NCBI RefSeq assembly: GCF_014805625.2
Contig: NW_023998415.1
Span: 15,267,186-15,331,185, forward strand
DNA: 64,000 nt
Direction: 5' to 3'
Source of the DNA: Glossina fuscipes
Taxonomy: Eukaryota > Arthropoda > Insecta > Diptera > Glossinidae
The notes under the pieces were generated by a model. It did not search any database. It worked only from the letters and a program-made list of their open reading frames with translations, and had not been told where the DNA came from. Below are positions 28,170 through 40,845 of the stretch, in pieces. The position numbers and the translations under genes were made by a program. Numbering within the stretch: position 1 is the stretch's first letter; each line of letters begins with the position of its first letter.

Positions 28170-28209
<40 letters not shown>
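28170..28209. repeat. (GA)n microsatellite
   Basis: About twenty uninterrupted AG dinucleotides, flanked on the right by GAAA-type purine sequence to about 28245. The purine strand continues for over 100 bases with few pyrimidines. Confidence 0.9.
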
Positions 28210-28216
<7 letters not shown>

Positions 28217-28852
28217 AGAGAAAAAGAGAGTTAGAGAGAAAAGAAAATATTATCAAAATAAATAAAAATTAAATAAAAAATAAAAAGGTGTACACAAGAA
28301 ATACATTTATGTATAAAAAAATAAATGAAAAAAAAAAAAAAAAAAAAGGAAAAGACACAAAATCAAATGTATTTGAAAGGACTACATCAACAACTATAAC
28401 AGCATTTGGTTATGTGTTAACTTATATTTGTTTCTGTAAAATAGATGTTAGATCGTGTCGTTTGTTTTTCGTAATACTTTCGTTAGTACAAAGCGAGCGG
28501 GATGGCCTTCGAGAGGAGAGTGCTTAAGTAAATAATTTATTTAATCATTTCTTGCTAAAACTAGTCGTTCGTTATATTGGTTATGATCTGCCATATATTA
28601 TGAAATGGGAATGCGAAATGAGATTTAGGTTAAATGCTTAGGATAGATTGTCAGAAGAAAGCAGTGGCATAAAATAGTACCATCTGGTGCTTGAGCGTAT
28701 GCGGTGCATAAAAAACATATGAGACTTGCTCTACTATTTCTATATTGCAATTTTGACGAATCATCAAAGAAATCTTAATGGATTCTGACCTAAACTTTTC
28801 GGCATGGCTGGTAGATGATGTAGAAATTTTCCATCATCACTCCTTCTCACTT

Positions 28853-28854
<2 letters not shown>

Positions 28855-28891
<37 letters not shown>
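28855..28891. repeat. (TA)n microsatellite
   Basis: About eighteen TA dinucleotides without interruption. One of at least fifteen similar tracts in the window, such as 11641-11674, 13951-13980, 50655-50685 and 59178-59214. Confidence 0.9.
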
Positions 28892-28894
<3 letters not shown>

Positions 28895-30560
28895 AACTGT
28901 TTACGTATCCTTTTCCCACTAAGATTAGAAAAAAAGGAGGCTCGCACAATAATATAAAGCATATCCAATATTCAGAGCTGGGAATGCATACGAGCTAAGA
29001 ATTCAAAATTATCATCCAATCACTAAACCGTTGCAACACTTCGCAATGAATGTCAGATGATCTGATGAAAACATCAAATGTTATTACTTTGCAGTGCTTT
29101 TATTATATTTTAACTTATAAACACGCTGCGCGATAAATTAAACTTACAATGCAGTTAGTATGCACTTTACATAGTGTACATAGTGATCCTGACTATGTTC
29201 ATTATTTTCAAATGCATCATCAAAGTACGAGGATATCTTCCCCCCAGCCCCCGTTCTTTCCGCGCTGAATCAGAAAAATCATAAATTGTATGCACTTCAC
29301 GTAAGACTGTAAGTCGACTTTGACCCATTCGCTTATTAATCCGTCCGTTCATCGTTTATTCTTGGAACGGTTATAGGCGGAAAAATTTGAAATAAAAAGC
29401 TTGAAGCCTGGCATGTGTATGCACTCATTTGCTGGCCATAGGTGGAAAAATTAAAAATGATCATAGCCTATCGAACACCGCTCCGTCACCATTAGGCAAA
29501 AACTGTAATGCAAAGCAAATACTTCGTATAGGTCGATGTAAAAAATAATTTTTGTCGACCAGCTGACACGCCCACATTTAACTATATATACTTTGTAACT
29601 TTTATAAAGATTCGCTTTATTTTACTGCCATTTTTCCATATATATGTGTATGTATAAGTTTTCCAAAATCCAAACAAGTTTGAATGGAATTGCTTGGCTT
29701 GCCCATTGCTCGAATAAAACATTCGCAATACAAGTCAGGTTAATTTCAGGCCCAGCCACTGTTCTTTAAATAGCATAAATGTATTAATTTAGCCTCGCGT
29801 CGTAGACGATACTAGTATTCCTCTCAATTCCAAACATTGCTTCAAGCCGATTACGATTTCAGTGGTGCACTAATTGGGTTATTGGATTATCTGGATATGC
29901 ATTTTTTTTTTTATTTTTGAAAATAATACTTTGAGGCTTCTTCGATGAAACAGAGAAATATGGAAAACATATTTTTGTGTAGTTTTCATAAATCCAATAT
30001 ACATAAGTATACGATATTCATTAACGTGATCACAAGGCAAAATGAATTTGAAAATTCGGTGAAATCGGAAATTCTTCCGATAATAGATGCAAACAAAAAC
30101 AAAATTTTTTTTTTTTTAATTATTGAATTTAATGCTATTTAAAAGACACTTCACATTCATTAGAGGGATGCAAGCAGTTGCACGACACGTCGACATTAGC
30201 TAAAAAACTGTGCAAGTGTTTTGCGTAAAAGAAAACAAGCAAGAACGTTGCAGTAGACCAGGGTCTAGCGTAAAATGCCTTAGATCCGTTTTATCTTAGA
30301 CGATTTTTCAAAATACTGTGTTACGTACTGGGGCGCACTGCTCAAAGAAGTGTTCCGATCGGAGTTATTTTCAGTAGAGCTGATCCTTGGGGCAAAACAT
30401 GATGATGTACCTGCCGAATTTCAACAAAATATCTCAAAAATTCGAGACCTGCAGATTGAACACAATATTCCACGGACAGACAAGCTTAGATCCATGTGGA
30501 AAATGATTCAAAATCGATTGATATAATAAAGTGTGGGTCTGCTTCAAACCTAATTTATCC

Positions 30561-30587
30561 TTATACCACTACCGGTGTAGGGTATTC
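30561..30587. repeat. Palindromic dispersed repeat (copy 3)
   Basis: TTATACCACTACCGGTGTAGGGTAT without its last bases forms a near-palindrome of the same kind as those at 2323, 8667 and 58583. Probably a terminal relic of a dispersed element. Confidence 0.45.
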
Positions 30588-32039
30588 ATAGAATTTGATG
30601 TTTTTTTTTTTCAAAAATACTTGTTGCTAACTTGTTGCCTCGCTTTACCTGTTCAGCTGTATACGTTTGCCGACTGATAGAAACCTTGAAGCGATTTAGT
30701 TAACTCAACTAAATTCTGGATACTTTTTACACACAGCCGCACAAGGAGACAAGGCGCAAAATTCATTCCAAAGCTAAGGGCAACGTTTTCTTACTTATGA
30801 TCATTTCATATACCTTTTAGCATCGCATCTAGCATACCCTCCTGATCTGTCTTAATATTTTGAACTACATTTTTTTGACATTTTCAAGACCACAAAAGCT
30901 AAGAGAAAATTAAAATATCTTACGCCTGGGCTTAACCTAGCCCAGCACAGCAAGAGCAGTCAAGAACATTTGTTGGGTAATCAATAATGGAGAGTTTATA
31001 ACAGTTCCAAATAATCTTAAAAATAAAAGGTGGAATGTTCGTCGCTATGTTCTTTGTTTTTCACATCTTTCCAATTGCATAATACTATCGTCTACTAACG
31101 TGGAATCACTAACCACTGAATCTAATCGCAGATCTGTCTTTTCAATATTTCTCAGTTCTCTCGCTTAATTATCGATCGAATTCTCGACGTAGAGATCGTA
31201 ACAAATGCTACTCTCAACAAGCAAGAAGTGGCAATGTCTCAATCTCGTGACTGATTTAGTGCATCCTAGAGATGAATTGTGAATTATTTTACAATCGAAA
31301 CGCAGTCTAGGTTTTCACTTCATTTCCTGATCTCAATAAAGGGTAACGAACGATCGACTTCTTTTCAAATCGATATGATGTTGCAGTCGTTTTCTTTTTG
31401 CTCTCCTCTTTAACTTTTTCTTTCACTTTTCCTTGCTAACTTAGTTCTTTAAAATCTAGCAGTCAAATAAAACAAACAGTTTGCGCACAAGATTCCTCTT
31501 TAGATCTTCACCTCGCACTCGGGAATCTTAGAATGTAAATTGAAATAAATATTTTGCTCGCTTTACATTAATATATTTTTAATGTCTAACATGCACTTAC
31601 TTTCTTTTGGTTATGCAATTGCCATATAACCTGCAAAAAAAATGGGAACAATATGTATTTCGTCATAAGCAAACGGAGGAGTCAGTGCAAGCGTAAGCTA
31701 TGTAATGCATCAATGTGTGTAATGAACCTATGTCGTCATATAAGAACTTCAGCAGTAACATAATCAGTGCCCAACGTAATTAATTAATATGGCATAATAT
31801 ATTTAACATAACATATCTAAAACTCCCCAACAGGGGCAACAGGATTAACATTATATCGCATTGCTACTCAGAGAATACTAACTGATAGACTGCTACAATG
31901 CTTATGTTTCTTTTATTTATTGGCGAATTTATAAAAAATACAAAAGAAAACGTTAAGAACTTGTGAGACCAAAGTCTCTCAACTGAGTTGAGTCGACGCA
32001 TTTTAAGGGCATAATCACGACAGATGGATGATCCGATAG

Positions 32040-32219
32040 CTGTTTGGCAATAAGAAACGCGAGCAATTTATTGAACCTCATCTGCCCGAACCCAACATAA
32101 GAGAGTTCCTTAAGACGCTAGAAAAACAATTCTATTCAAATGACGTCGATCTAAAAGATCAAGACAAGCATACAACAGATCGCTCCGAAACTCGTACAAG
32201 AATCATATCATTATACTAA
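32040..32219 (+). other. Short open segment with protein-like composition, unidentified
   Basis: An in-frame stop precedes this 59-residue open segment, which has no ATG near its left end. It encodes charged sequence such as REQFIEPHLPEPNIREFLKT, and base composition is less AT-rich than the flanks. It could be an exon, a gene relic or a fragment of a transposable element. I recognise no family, and chance is possible. Confidence 0.2.
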
Positions 32220-35200
32220 AAATCTAAGTTAACCCAAAATAAAAGCCATTCTAACCTATAGAAGATAGAGGGGCGCGAATTTTTTTCTAATCATTTTAAC
32301 GCAAAATTTTTTAAAAAATTAAAAAAAAAAAAATAAAAATTAAAATTTATTAAAAAGTGATGGGAAAATTTCTTCTTCGCAGATTTAAATTAAAACGAGT
32401 TATTTTGTTGTTAATTTCCGTTCTATTCTGTGTTGTTCTGTGTTGTTCTGTTCGGGTTGTTGTTGATAATGATAAGATATAAAAGGAATTAAATGTTTGT
32501 TGTGAGAACTTTTTCTACCATTAAAAATAATATATAGAAAGCTGATAAACATATACACATAAATGAAGTCAAAGGGAAAGGTAAAAGCTAAAAATTTCTT
32601 ATTAGCTCCAGCAAATGATAAAGCCATTGGGGGAAGTCGGACAAAGTGGGATAGGGATACATTTATTTTGTCAATTTTTGCTTGCGATAGCCAGAACGAC
32701 ACCTAGGCAATCCCATAAAATGCATATATTGTTGATCGGTACCAAATTGAAAATTTGTCTATGCATGTCCGTCTGCGTAGAGGCTATATAGTACACTTTG
32801 CCCTGTACACACAAAAGCTAACTGATCGATTCCGAATTCGCGATAAATATTGGAAAGTTTTGCGCGGTAGTTGGCATTGAAACTAAGCCAAATCCGTGAA
32901 GGGAGAAGCTTCTACAGTGTACTACATACAATGTGAACATGTCTGCTTTCAAAAGCATAGTTGTGCCTAGCAAGACAAAAATTTCCTCGTAAGTACTATG
33001 AGCGATCGTGCGATACCTTTAGAGAAATGAACCGTTACACAGTATGAAATATAATTTAATTTTCTTCTTTATTTATTTTTTTTGGTGTCCTTTATTTGCT
33101 TTAAGAAAACGGTGGGAGTGGTTATGAAAGATTCGACCACAGCCAAATATAATTATTTTACTTTTTTTAAATTTAATTAGATTAGATTTGGACGCGTATA
33201 CGTCCATCCGCAATTTGCAGTCTTTGAGTGGTCAAAATAAAAAAAAAAAAAAAAATTAAAATAAATTAAATAAGAAATCGCATCTTTATAAAGAATAACA
33301 AATGATCAAATGTGAAAACATTCGAAAACATTTTAAAAATGGATACAATAACAAAGAAAACAACAACATTTTAAAGATAAAACATTTTAAATAGTGGTAG
33401 GACAAACAAAAAGTCCCGAAATCATTTGACAGTTCAACGCACACATAGTATCTATCTATCAGTTTACATTTTCTTATTCACTTATAATGCAGATATCGAA
33501 AATTCGAATGGGTTCTGACGCGATTTCAAATCCCAGAGGTATGCACGAGAAATGCTGTAAAGTATTTTTGAGCGATGTAAAATATGATCGACTATGTCTG
33601 TCCAACTGGAGGTTGCACAAAGCTTACACTAGGAAAAAGTTAACATAGAATTGAATTGAAACTTGTTGCAAATATTCTTAGCTAACGGCATAAATATTTC
33701 CAATATGTGATTGAGAAAGTGTTCGGAGATTCATTTTATCATATCAATAGCATTTTTTTTTTTCTTGTTTTTTTTTAGCAATTTTTTTTTTTTTTTATTT
33801 TACTTTGCACTAATTGAAATGGTGCATAAGATATTTGCCTCTCTCTCTGGAAGTAATCCTGGCTTCGTCCAAACTTTTTGCTTAGATAAGTTGCCTATGA
33901 TTTCGTTTATGAACGTTACACGGCTCGGGGCTCTCTTCTGATATTCGTTTTATTTTATTTTCAATAATTTCTCTTCCGTTTTTTTCTTAAGTCTTCTTCA
34001 TTAACGAAATAAGTACAAACGATAGGTTTAGATGAATGTATTATATTAACGTCATTTCTTTTTAATTTCTTTTCACATTATACGAAAGGACCAATTTTTG
34101 TAAAAAAACAAAAAAGATAAATAAAAAAAAAATGCATAAAATGAATTAAAGTCAACCTTACTAAACATACAAAAAAAAAAAAAAAAAAAAGAAAGGAAAA
34201 AAAAAGAACAAATTGAACATTTTTTGAACTCATTTCTCTTAAAATACTAATAATGATTACATGAAATTGAAGGGAAATTTTTTAATAAATTAATATTTGA
34301 AAAAATACAAAAAAAAAAAAAATAAATAAATAAAGCATTAGAAGTGATTCAAATATGTAATTAAAACAACTCAAGCAAAATCTAAAAAATAAATTTAATA
34401 TATACATATATGTATATAGCGATTATTAAAGCCTATGTGTGTATGTAGCTAAATTCAATGACTATTCTATCCCTTCAGCAACACGCAAGAATATCTCTCA
34501 ATTACCACAAACATAAAAAAAAAATAAATAAATAAAATAAAATAAAACCAAAAAAAACAAACAATAATACAAAAAATAAAAAAAAAAAAAAAAAAAAAAG
34601 AACACAAATTAACTACAAGATACAATCGGCACAAAAAATTATACAGAGCTGAGTGTATTTGCTTTAGGGTCTAATCCTCACCAATTTTTGAATACCCACC
34701 ACCACCGAAAGACAAGATCCGATACATTTATTTACTTATTTACTTTAGCTGCCCAAACGCACTGTATGGCGTTTGTTTGCTTTGTTTGCTAACCTATCAG
34801 GCAGATGAATAGGATGGGGCGTATGAGTGACATATTAATAAAGAAAAAAAAACGAGCAACCAAAACGCATAAAAACAGATGAAAAAGCAGATGAATCTTA
34901 GCTAATTAATCATTCCCGTGTAAGACTACATTGTTATGTGTGACAGTCAACGGCTGGAGGTGTCGATTGGAATAGAACTTTAGAACCGATAGTTAATTTG
35001 TATCAAATATATATTGTAAGCTAATGGTAAAACTATTTACTAAAATTCGTTTATTTTCTTTCTTTTTAGTTTAGCTTTACTTTAGTATTGCTAAGGATTA
35101 GACTAACTTATGACTGGACTTATGTTCATTTTCAAATATGTTCTTTAGATATAAACCAAACAATAAAAATAAAAAAAAAATAAAAAAAACTTACAAAATT

Positions 35201-37072
35201 TTCATTTCTTATCTCAAATTTCATAGCAACTGCATAGAACTTGAATATGAAATTAATATTTCTACTTAATGTGAAACTCGTCATCACAGATTAATCGTAC
35301 AGTGGCGAATAGGAGGAGAACTTGGCAAGAAAAATTACTTTTACAATATCTCTTATCATGTCATATATTTTCATAGCTTTTCACCAACAAGTTAACTTAT
35401 GAACTTGTGCAAGACTACTTGGTTTTAACTCAAACTTCTAGTACAACAATGACTCTACCACTTCGCCCTAAAGTCATATCTTCGTACAGTAACTTCATGT
35501 TAATAACAAGCATGCTGTTAAGATTCAGCGATTACGGGCATAGTATTCCATGGTCTTCGTTGTATCATTGCCGAATTAAGAACAAAAGCCCAAGCAACAA
35601 TTTCGGAAATGTTGCCAAAGGGAATTTGTAATAATATTACATTTTTTGCACAATTAAGGAAAAATTTGCATAAATTTTCGAAAACGTCAGGAAAAGCCTG
35701 ACATTGAATGACATATATATATATATATATATAAATATGTACGACATTTTATTGCAGGATACGCGGTATCCTTCCAAAAGTAATTACAACTACAATGCTA
35801 TTTCTATCGTGAAATGTAATCATGATTATCTCGTAAATTAGAAGCGTATGGACCGCTCCATCTGGCCAGTCTTAGGGTTAATTTAATTACATTTTTCAAC
35901 GCATTTTTGAGCATATTAATAAGTCACAATTTTAGATTAACTTCAGTATAAAATATTGATACATATACATATATGTAGATGTGTACACGATATATATATA
36001 TATGCATACATGTATATGGATGATACTATAAAAACTCTTAAGTATATATTCTAAAGATTGCGAACATTTGAGAGAGCTTTTTAAATTTGTTTTTTTTTTT
36101 TTTTTTTTTTTACCGTAAATACGGGGTAAGTAAGAAAGCTATATTCGCTTGTACCAAGCATAATTTTAAAATCTTTGTTAACTCTTTCCAAAAATTGTTT
36201 ATTCTCCTGCTATTTTTATTTATCCCATTTTCATTTACGCTCATCGCTATTCATGCAAATATTTTAACGTAGATGCATTTGACAATCCAAATGAACGCAT
36301 TGGCTGTTCGTTCGTATAAGCGGTACCACGCTTACGTTGGATATAAGAAACGCTGGCATTCGATCAATGTCTATGAACATTTAGTAAGTAAGAGTACGGA
36401 TATGACATAATATTCAAATGATCTCTATGTGCTACGACGAATAGAATTCAAAATTCCACGAATTACATTACAAGCCCTACGAGGTCAATAGCCGTTTTCG
36501 TGGCCTTATCTGTCTTACGCGTTTTTTTTTTTTTTAGAAAAGTGGCAATGTACATACGGCAGTTGTAAGCCTTTAAAAAAATTTGAAATTTTCTTAATCA
36601 ACTCGAGACTATTATTAGTTATTTAGAACTTGCGTAGAGATCCAAACTTGGCATCCGTCATTCAACACGGTAGTATATATTTAAACGGCCTTCCTACCCG
36701 CGACGTCAAAGAGAGTCGGGAGACACTCATAGCGAACTAAGATCTATGCATAGTTTCTAATTGTAATGATAAGGATTCCGTGGTGGTGGGTATCTAATTT
36801 ATGTATATGTATGTACGTGTGTAAAATGTATACTTTAAGCTATCAGCTTATGTACATGTATAAAGAAATATTGAATTAAATGGAAATATTTGGAGAGAAC
36901 TTTTAATTGTAGGAAAAATAAATAAAAATCATGCCCCGCCCCCCTCCCCCACTCCAATAAAAGTAAATTTAAACTAAAAAAAAGAAGAGATATTAGTGCG
37001 TAACTACGATGTTATAATTACGCAGAGAAATTAGAAAGGAATTAAAAAAGAAAAAATTATAAATAAATTAAA

Positions 37073-37172
37073 NNNNNNNNNNNNNNNNNNNNNNNNNNNN
37101 NNNNNNNNNNNNNNNNNNNNNNNNNNNNNNNNNNNNNNNNNNNNNNNNNNNNNNNNNNNNNNNNNNNNNNNN
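37073..37172. other. Assembly gap (100 N)
   Basis: A run of exactly 100 N with A/T-rich flanks. The round number suggests a gap of unknown size. Confidence 0.98.
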
Positions 37173-38394
37173 TTAAATTTAAAAAATAAAAAAAAAGGAG
37201 CATTTGTGTTTTATTTGAAAGTCATGACGTGGTAAAATATTTTCATATAATCTCACGTCGATTTCGAAGCAAACCAGACTCGGCGCCCTCTTTAACACAT
37301 TACTGTTTAATTGAGAGATTGGCGAAAATTGAAAGAAATAGAGAAGCGACCGTAGCCTAGTGGATATGTGCCAGTGAATACTATGCCTACAGCGACTAAG
37401 CAAGCACTCACTGCGACTGCGGCTAAAGTAAAATCGACCGCATTGAAATTTAAACCCGCAAACCCGTTGACTTGGTCGTTGCGACCATTACCTCTTAGTC
37501 TACTTATGCGGATTATCGACTATCGACTAACTAAACTAAACATCTGTACGGATCAACTTACGATCGCCAAAAGAACGTTTAAATATTTTTCTTGCTTTTT
37601 ACATATTGAAGACCATTTAAAAAGTTGCAAAAAAATCATATATGAAGAACACAAAGCGTTTGTATATAGGTTCTGCTATTCACCTTTATTACTGAAGCTA
37701 CTGGCGTTTCATTCTCTTAACATCACGACTGTCATCTGTCAAAAGAAAATATTGTCTAAAACAAAAATCTTGACCTGATGTTCTTTCCTTATACACTTAA
37801 CCAAATTCATTTTGTATGCCCCTCGAATAATGTAAAGTCAAACGTGAAAATCATATTTGGTTCTTTGCGTTATTTATTAAATAATTTTTCTAATACTTCA
37901 TCTTCAAGCGTATTTGTTGAACGTTTTATGTTAACTTTTTCCGGACTTTAAATTCATATTTTGGCAGAGGCAAAGGCAAATTGAAAAGATGAAAAAAATG
38001 CGGACATACGTACGTAACGGATGCCGTAGAATGGGCTAAAGCAGACTAAACGTATACTTTTAATTTTAAATTAATTACAAGAACACGCTGTTATTTAATT
38101 ATATTATTGTAGATCAAGAATTTATTACTTTTCATTGTATTGAATGCAAAATACATTTCTACATATAAAATAGTAAAAAAAAAAAAAATTTTTGAACAAA
38201 ATTTTTTAACAACATCTTCTGTTTTTCTTTTATGTATTAAATACATACACATACACCGATTTGCAAACAGAAAGTAATCAATTACTGATTAATACATAAA
38301 CTTAAATTAAAATTTGAAGTTTTATTACGAGTACAAAAAATTCACTTCGAAAACAATCTAGAAAATGTATACATTTTTTTCAAATGTCACTCAT
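37173..38394. other. Intergenic DNA downstream of the DDX42 gene
   Basis: No gene supported. An open stretch at about 37368-37778 on + has no recognisable domain and sits right after the assembly gap. The part nearest 38394 is 3' UTR of the minus-strand helicase gene. Confidence 0.5.
38321..38326 (-). terminator. Candidate polyadenylation signal of the DDX42 gene
   Basis: AATAAA on the minus strand about 70 bases past the helicase stop codon. A second one lies at 38121-38126. Confidence 0.5.
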
Positions 38395-40845
38395 TTAATC
38401 CCAGCGACTTTTCTTAGCTTTGCGCTTTCCCGAATTTCCATCGGTACTCGAGGTATTACTGTCACCACTGCTAGTGCTATTATTAGATTGTAATGCTGGA
38501 GGAGGCGGCGGTGGTGGCGGTGGCACGGGCGCCGTGAATACTCCTGTCTCAGGTAGAGTTTCCTCCCAGGTGCGATCAGTAGAGGGTCTAAATTGTGACA
38601 TATATTGCGAACGAAATGCTTCGCGCATAGCAGCATAACGATCCGTGGCCGGTCCGGCTGATGACAATGACTTGCTGGTTGATGAATAACTGTTAAGGCT
38701 AGGGCTGCTGGAATTCGCATCAGATGTAAACGATTTGGCACGATAACCTAAACCAGTGCCACCGATTGACGGTTTCTTACCCTTGCCCTGCTTAAAACGA
38801 GAACTACGAAACCATGAGCTTTTCATAGCCAATTCCATTAGATCATCCGGCACTTTTTGATCAGCACCTTCCAAATTACGAACCAAATGCCCAGCAAACT
38901 CTTTATCCTTGTCGGTAACTAAAGTGTAGGCAGTTCCTTTTTCACCAGCTCGACCGGTACGACCAATACGATGTGTATGTGTATCGATATCACGTGCAAT
39001 ATCATAATTAATTACATTTTTAATATGCGGTATATCTAAGCCTCTAGCTGCCACATCCGTAGCCACTAGTATATCACATTCCTTCCTTTTAAACTCGGTT
39101 ATAACCTTGTTTCGGTCGGCTTGATCCATATCGCCATGCAATAGCAAACAACTGTATTCTTTAGCAAGCAAATTGTTTGCTACCGTTTCAGCATCGACCT
39201 TTTTGGTAACAAATACCAACACACTACCTTCAGAAAGGAACCGCACCAAATTCAAAAGCAACCAATTCCATTTTTGCATAGGATTTGGGAATAAAAACAC
39301 ATGCTGTGTAATGTCTTGGTTTGCTTCGTTGAGATCACCTTGAACTATACGAACTGGATCGGTCAGTACATCGCGGGCTAACCGTTCAATGCGTTTCTTG
39401 AAGGTAGCCGAGAAAAGAAGGGTTTGACGATCTGGTCTGACATGATTGCAAATAGAACGCACCTGATATTAAATATAAACATTCAAATCTTCCTCGCAAT
39501 TAGATTATCAAAAAAAATAACTAACCTGGGGTTCGAATCCCATATGAAACATGCGATCGGCCTCATCTAATACTAAGAATGTGACCCTTCTTAAATTGGT
39601 AGCCTTCATCTTAACCATATCAATCATACGCCCAGGTGTGGCTACAACAATCTCAGCTCCTTGCTCTAATGCCTTACTTTGTTCCCATTTGGAACCGCCT
39701 CCATAACAACAGACTACGTTAATGTTGTACACTTTGCCGAACTTTTTGGCTTCATTATAGATTTGCAGCGATAATTCTCGCGTTGGTGCCAAAATCAAGC
39801 CTATGGGCCCGTCACCAGCATTCAGTTCTCGTTGATCCATTATGTGCACCAACATCGGCCAGATAAATGCAGCCGTTTTGCCAGAACCCGTTTTAGCAAT
39901 ACCGATTATATCTCTTCCCCCTAAGGCGGCTGGTATAGCTTGCGCCTGAATTGGTGTGGGCTGCGTGTATTCAGCTTTTCGTATAGCTTTCATAAGACTT
40001 TCATCGAAGCCAAAATGGCCAAATGACGTAACCGGTTTAGGCGGTTCGGGTCCAGTCACTTTAACACCTAAAGTTTTACGCAAATCTCGCACCTTTTCTT
40101 CGCTTAAACCGAAAATATCTTCATGTGGGGTATAAAAATTCTTCTCAAAAGGATCATAGTCAATTTCAGAATGATAAATTGATGGCAAAGGATCTATATC
40201 CTTCTTTTTGGGAGGAGCAATAGGATTGCCATCTTCATCGTAATCAATTTCAATATCGGAACCATCATCTCTTAAGCCGGCATTGGGGTTTTCCTCCATG
40301 TAACGGTAGTAGCTTTCCTCATCGTCTTCTTCGTCAATATCACCTCGCACACCCTTTGAATTGACTACCGATGACTGGACTGGAGTGGTGCTACTTGAAA
40401 TACTTACCGTAACACACTGGTCACGCCTAGCTTTCTCTTTTTCTACTTGCTGTTCAATGCCAGCCATAAATTGATCTAAAGGATCATCATCAGAATCGTT
40501 ATTTTCTTGCTTTCGGCGAGGCTGCGGCCCTGGTGAGCCCGGTGCTGGTATATAAGCTTGCTCCGGCACTTGCTCATCATCATCATCAAAATACTCATCC
40601 TCAGTGCAAGCTTTACGCTTGCCTAAGTAATTTTGGGTATTGGAATATTGACTAATAGATTCCAAAGTTGAATAACCGTACTTTGAAGTACCTGAAGCGT
40701 TATTGACGACTCTATTGCTACCCTTTTGATAGCCTTTGTGGTTTAGTGAGGAGGGTGGCGGTACAGCATTCATCGAAGTCCCACCACGATTTGTGGATGA
40801 TTTATATGGATAGCCACCGCCTCCAATGCCACGATAATTGCTCAT
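38395..40845 (-). CDS. CG6418: DEAD-box RNA helicase, DDX42 / CG6418 family
   Basis: Two exons, 39526-40845 and 38395-39462, are joined across a 63 bp GT-AG intron (phase 0) that splits the protein just after the DEAD box. The product is 795 residues. All helicase motifs are present. The Q motif follows FGHFGFDESL, and motif I AKTGSGKT lies at 317-324. APTREL and TPGRMID come next, then DEAD at 427-430, SAT at 458-460, ATDVAARGLD at about 574-583, and HRIGRTGR at 604-611. The N-terminal 250 residues are acidic and Gly/Ser-rich. The C-terminus has a run of Pro and ends in a basic KRKAKKSRWD. DDX42 is an ATP-dependent RNA helicase associated with SF3b in the U2 snRNP, so a nuclear splicing role is expected. 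The start is the only Met near the 5' end with a Gly/Tyr-rich leader typical of the family. It is divergent from Blos4. Confidence 0.95.

Larger units (their letters stand above)
25994..37072. other. Intergenic DNA between tonalli and the DDX42 gene
   Basis: About 11 kb without a supported gene. It holds A/T homopolymers, AAT runs (about 26495-26550), a CCA/CAT-type tract (27022-27069), (CA)n at about 27258-27280, (GA)n (28170-28209), (TA)n (28855-28891 and others), and a palindromic repeat at 30561-30587. A short open segment at 32040-32219 looks somewhat protein-like. Some of the stretch nearest tonalli may be 3' UTR. Confidence 0.6.

Noticed and set aside
37341..37375. A-box-like sequence (GTAGCCTAGTGG) suggesting a tRNA or SINE head
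   Set aside because: No B box at the right distance and no cloverleaf pairing.
37368..37778. 136-codon + strand frame just after the first assembly gap
   Set aside because: No recognisable domain, non-ATG beginning, and the second half is AT-driven; its Thr/Ala/Lys-rich start looks like low-complexity sequence. Worth a database search but not annotated.
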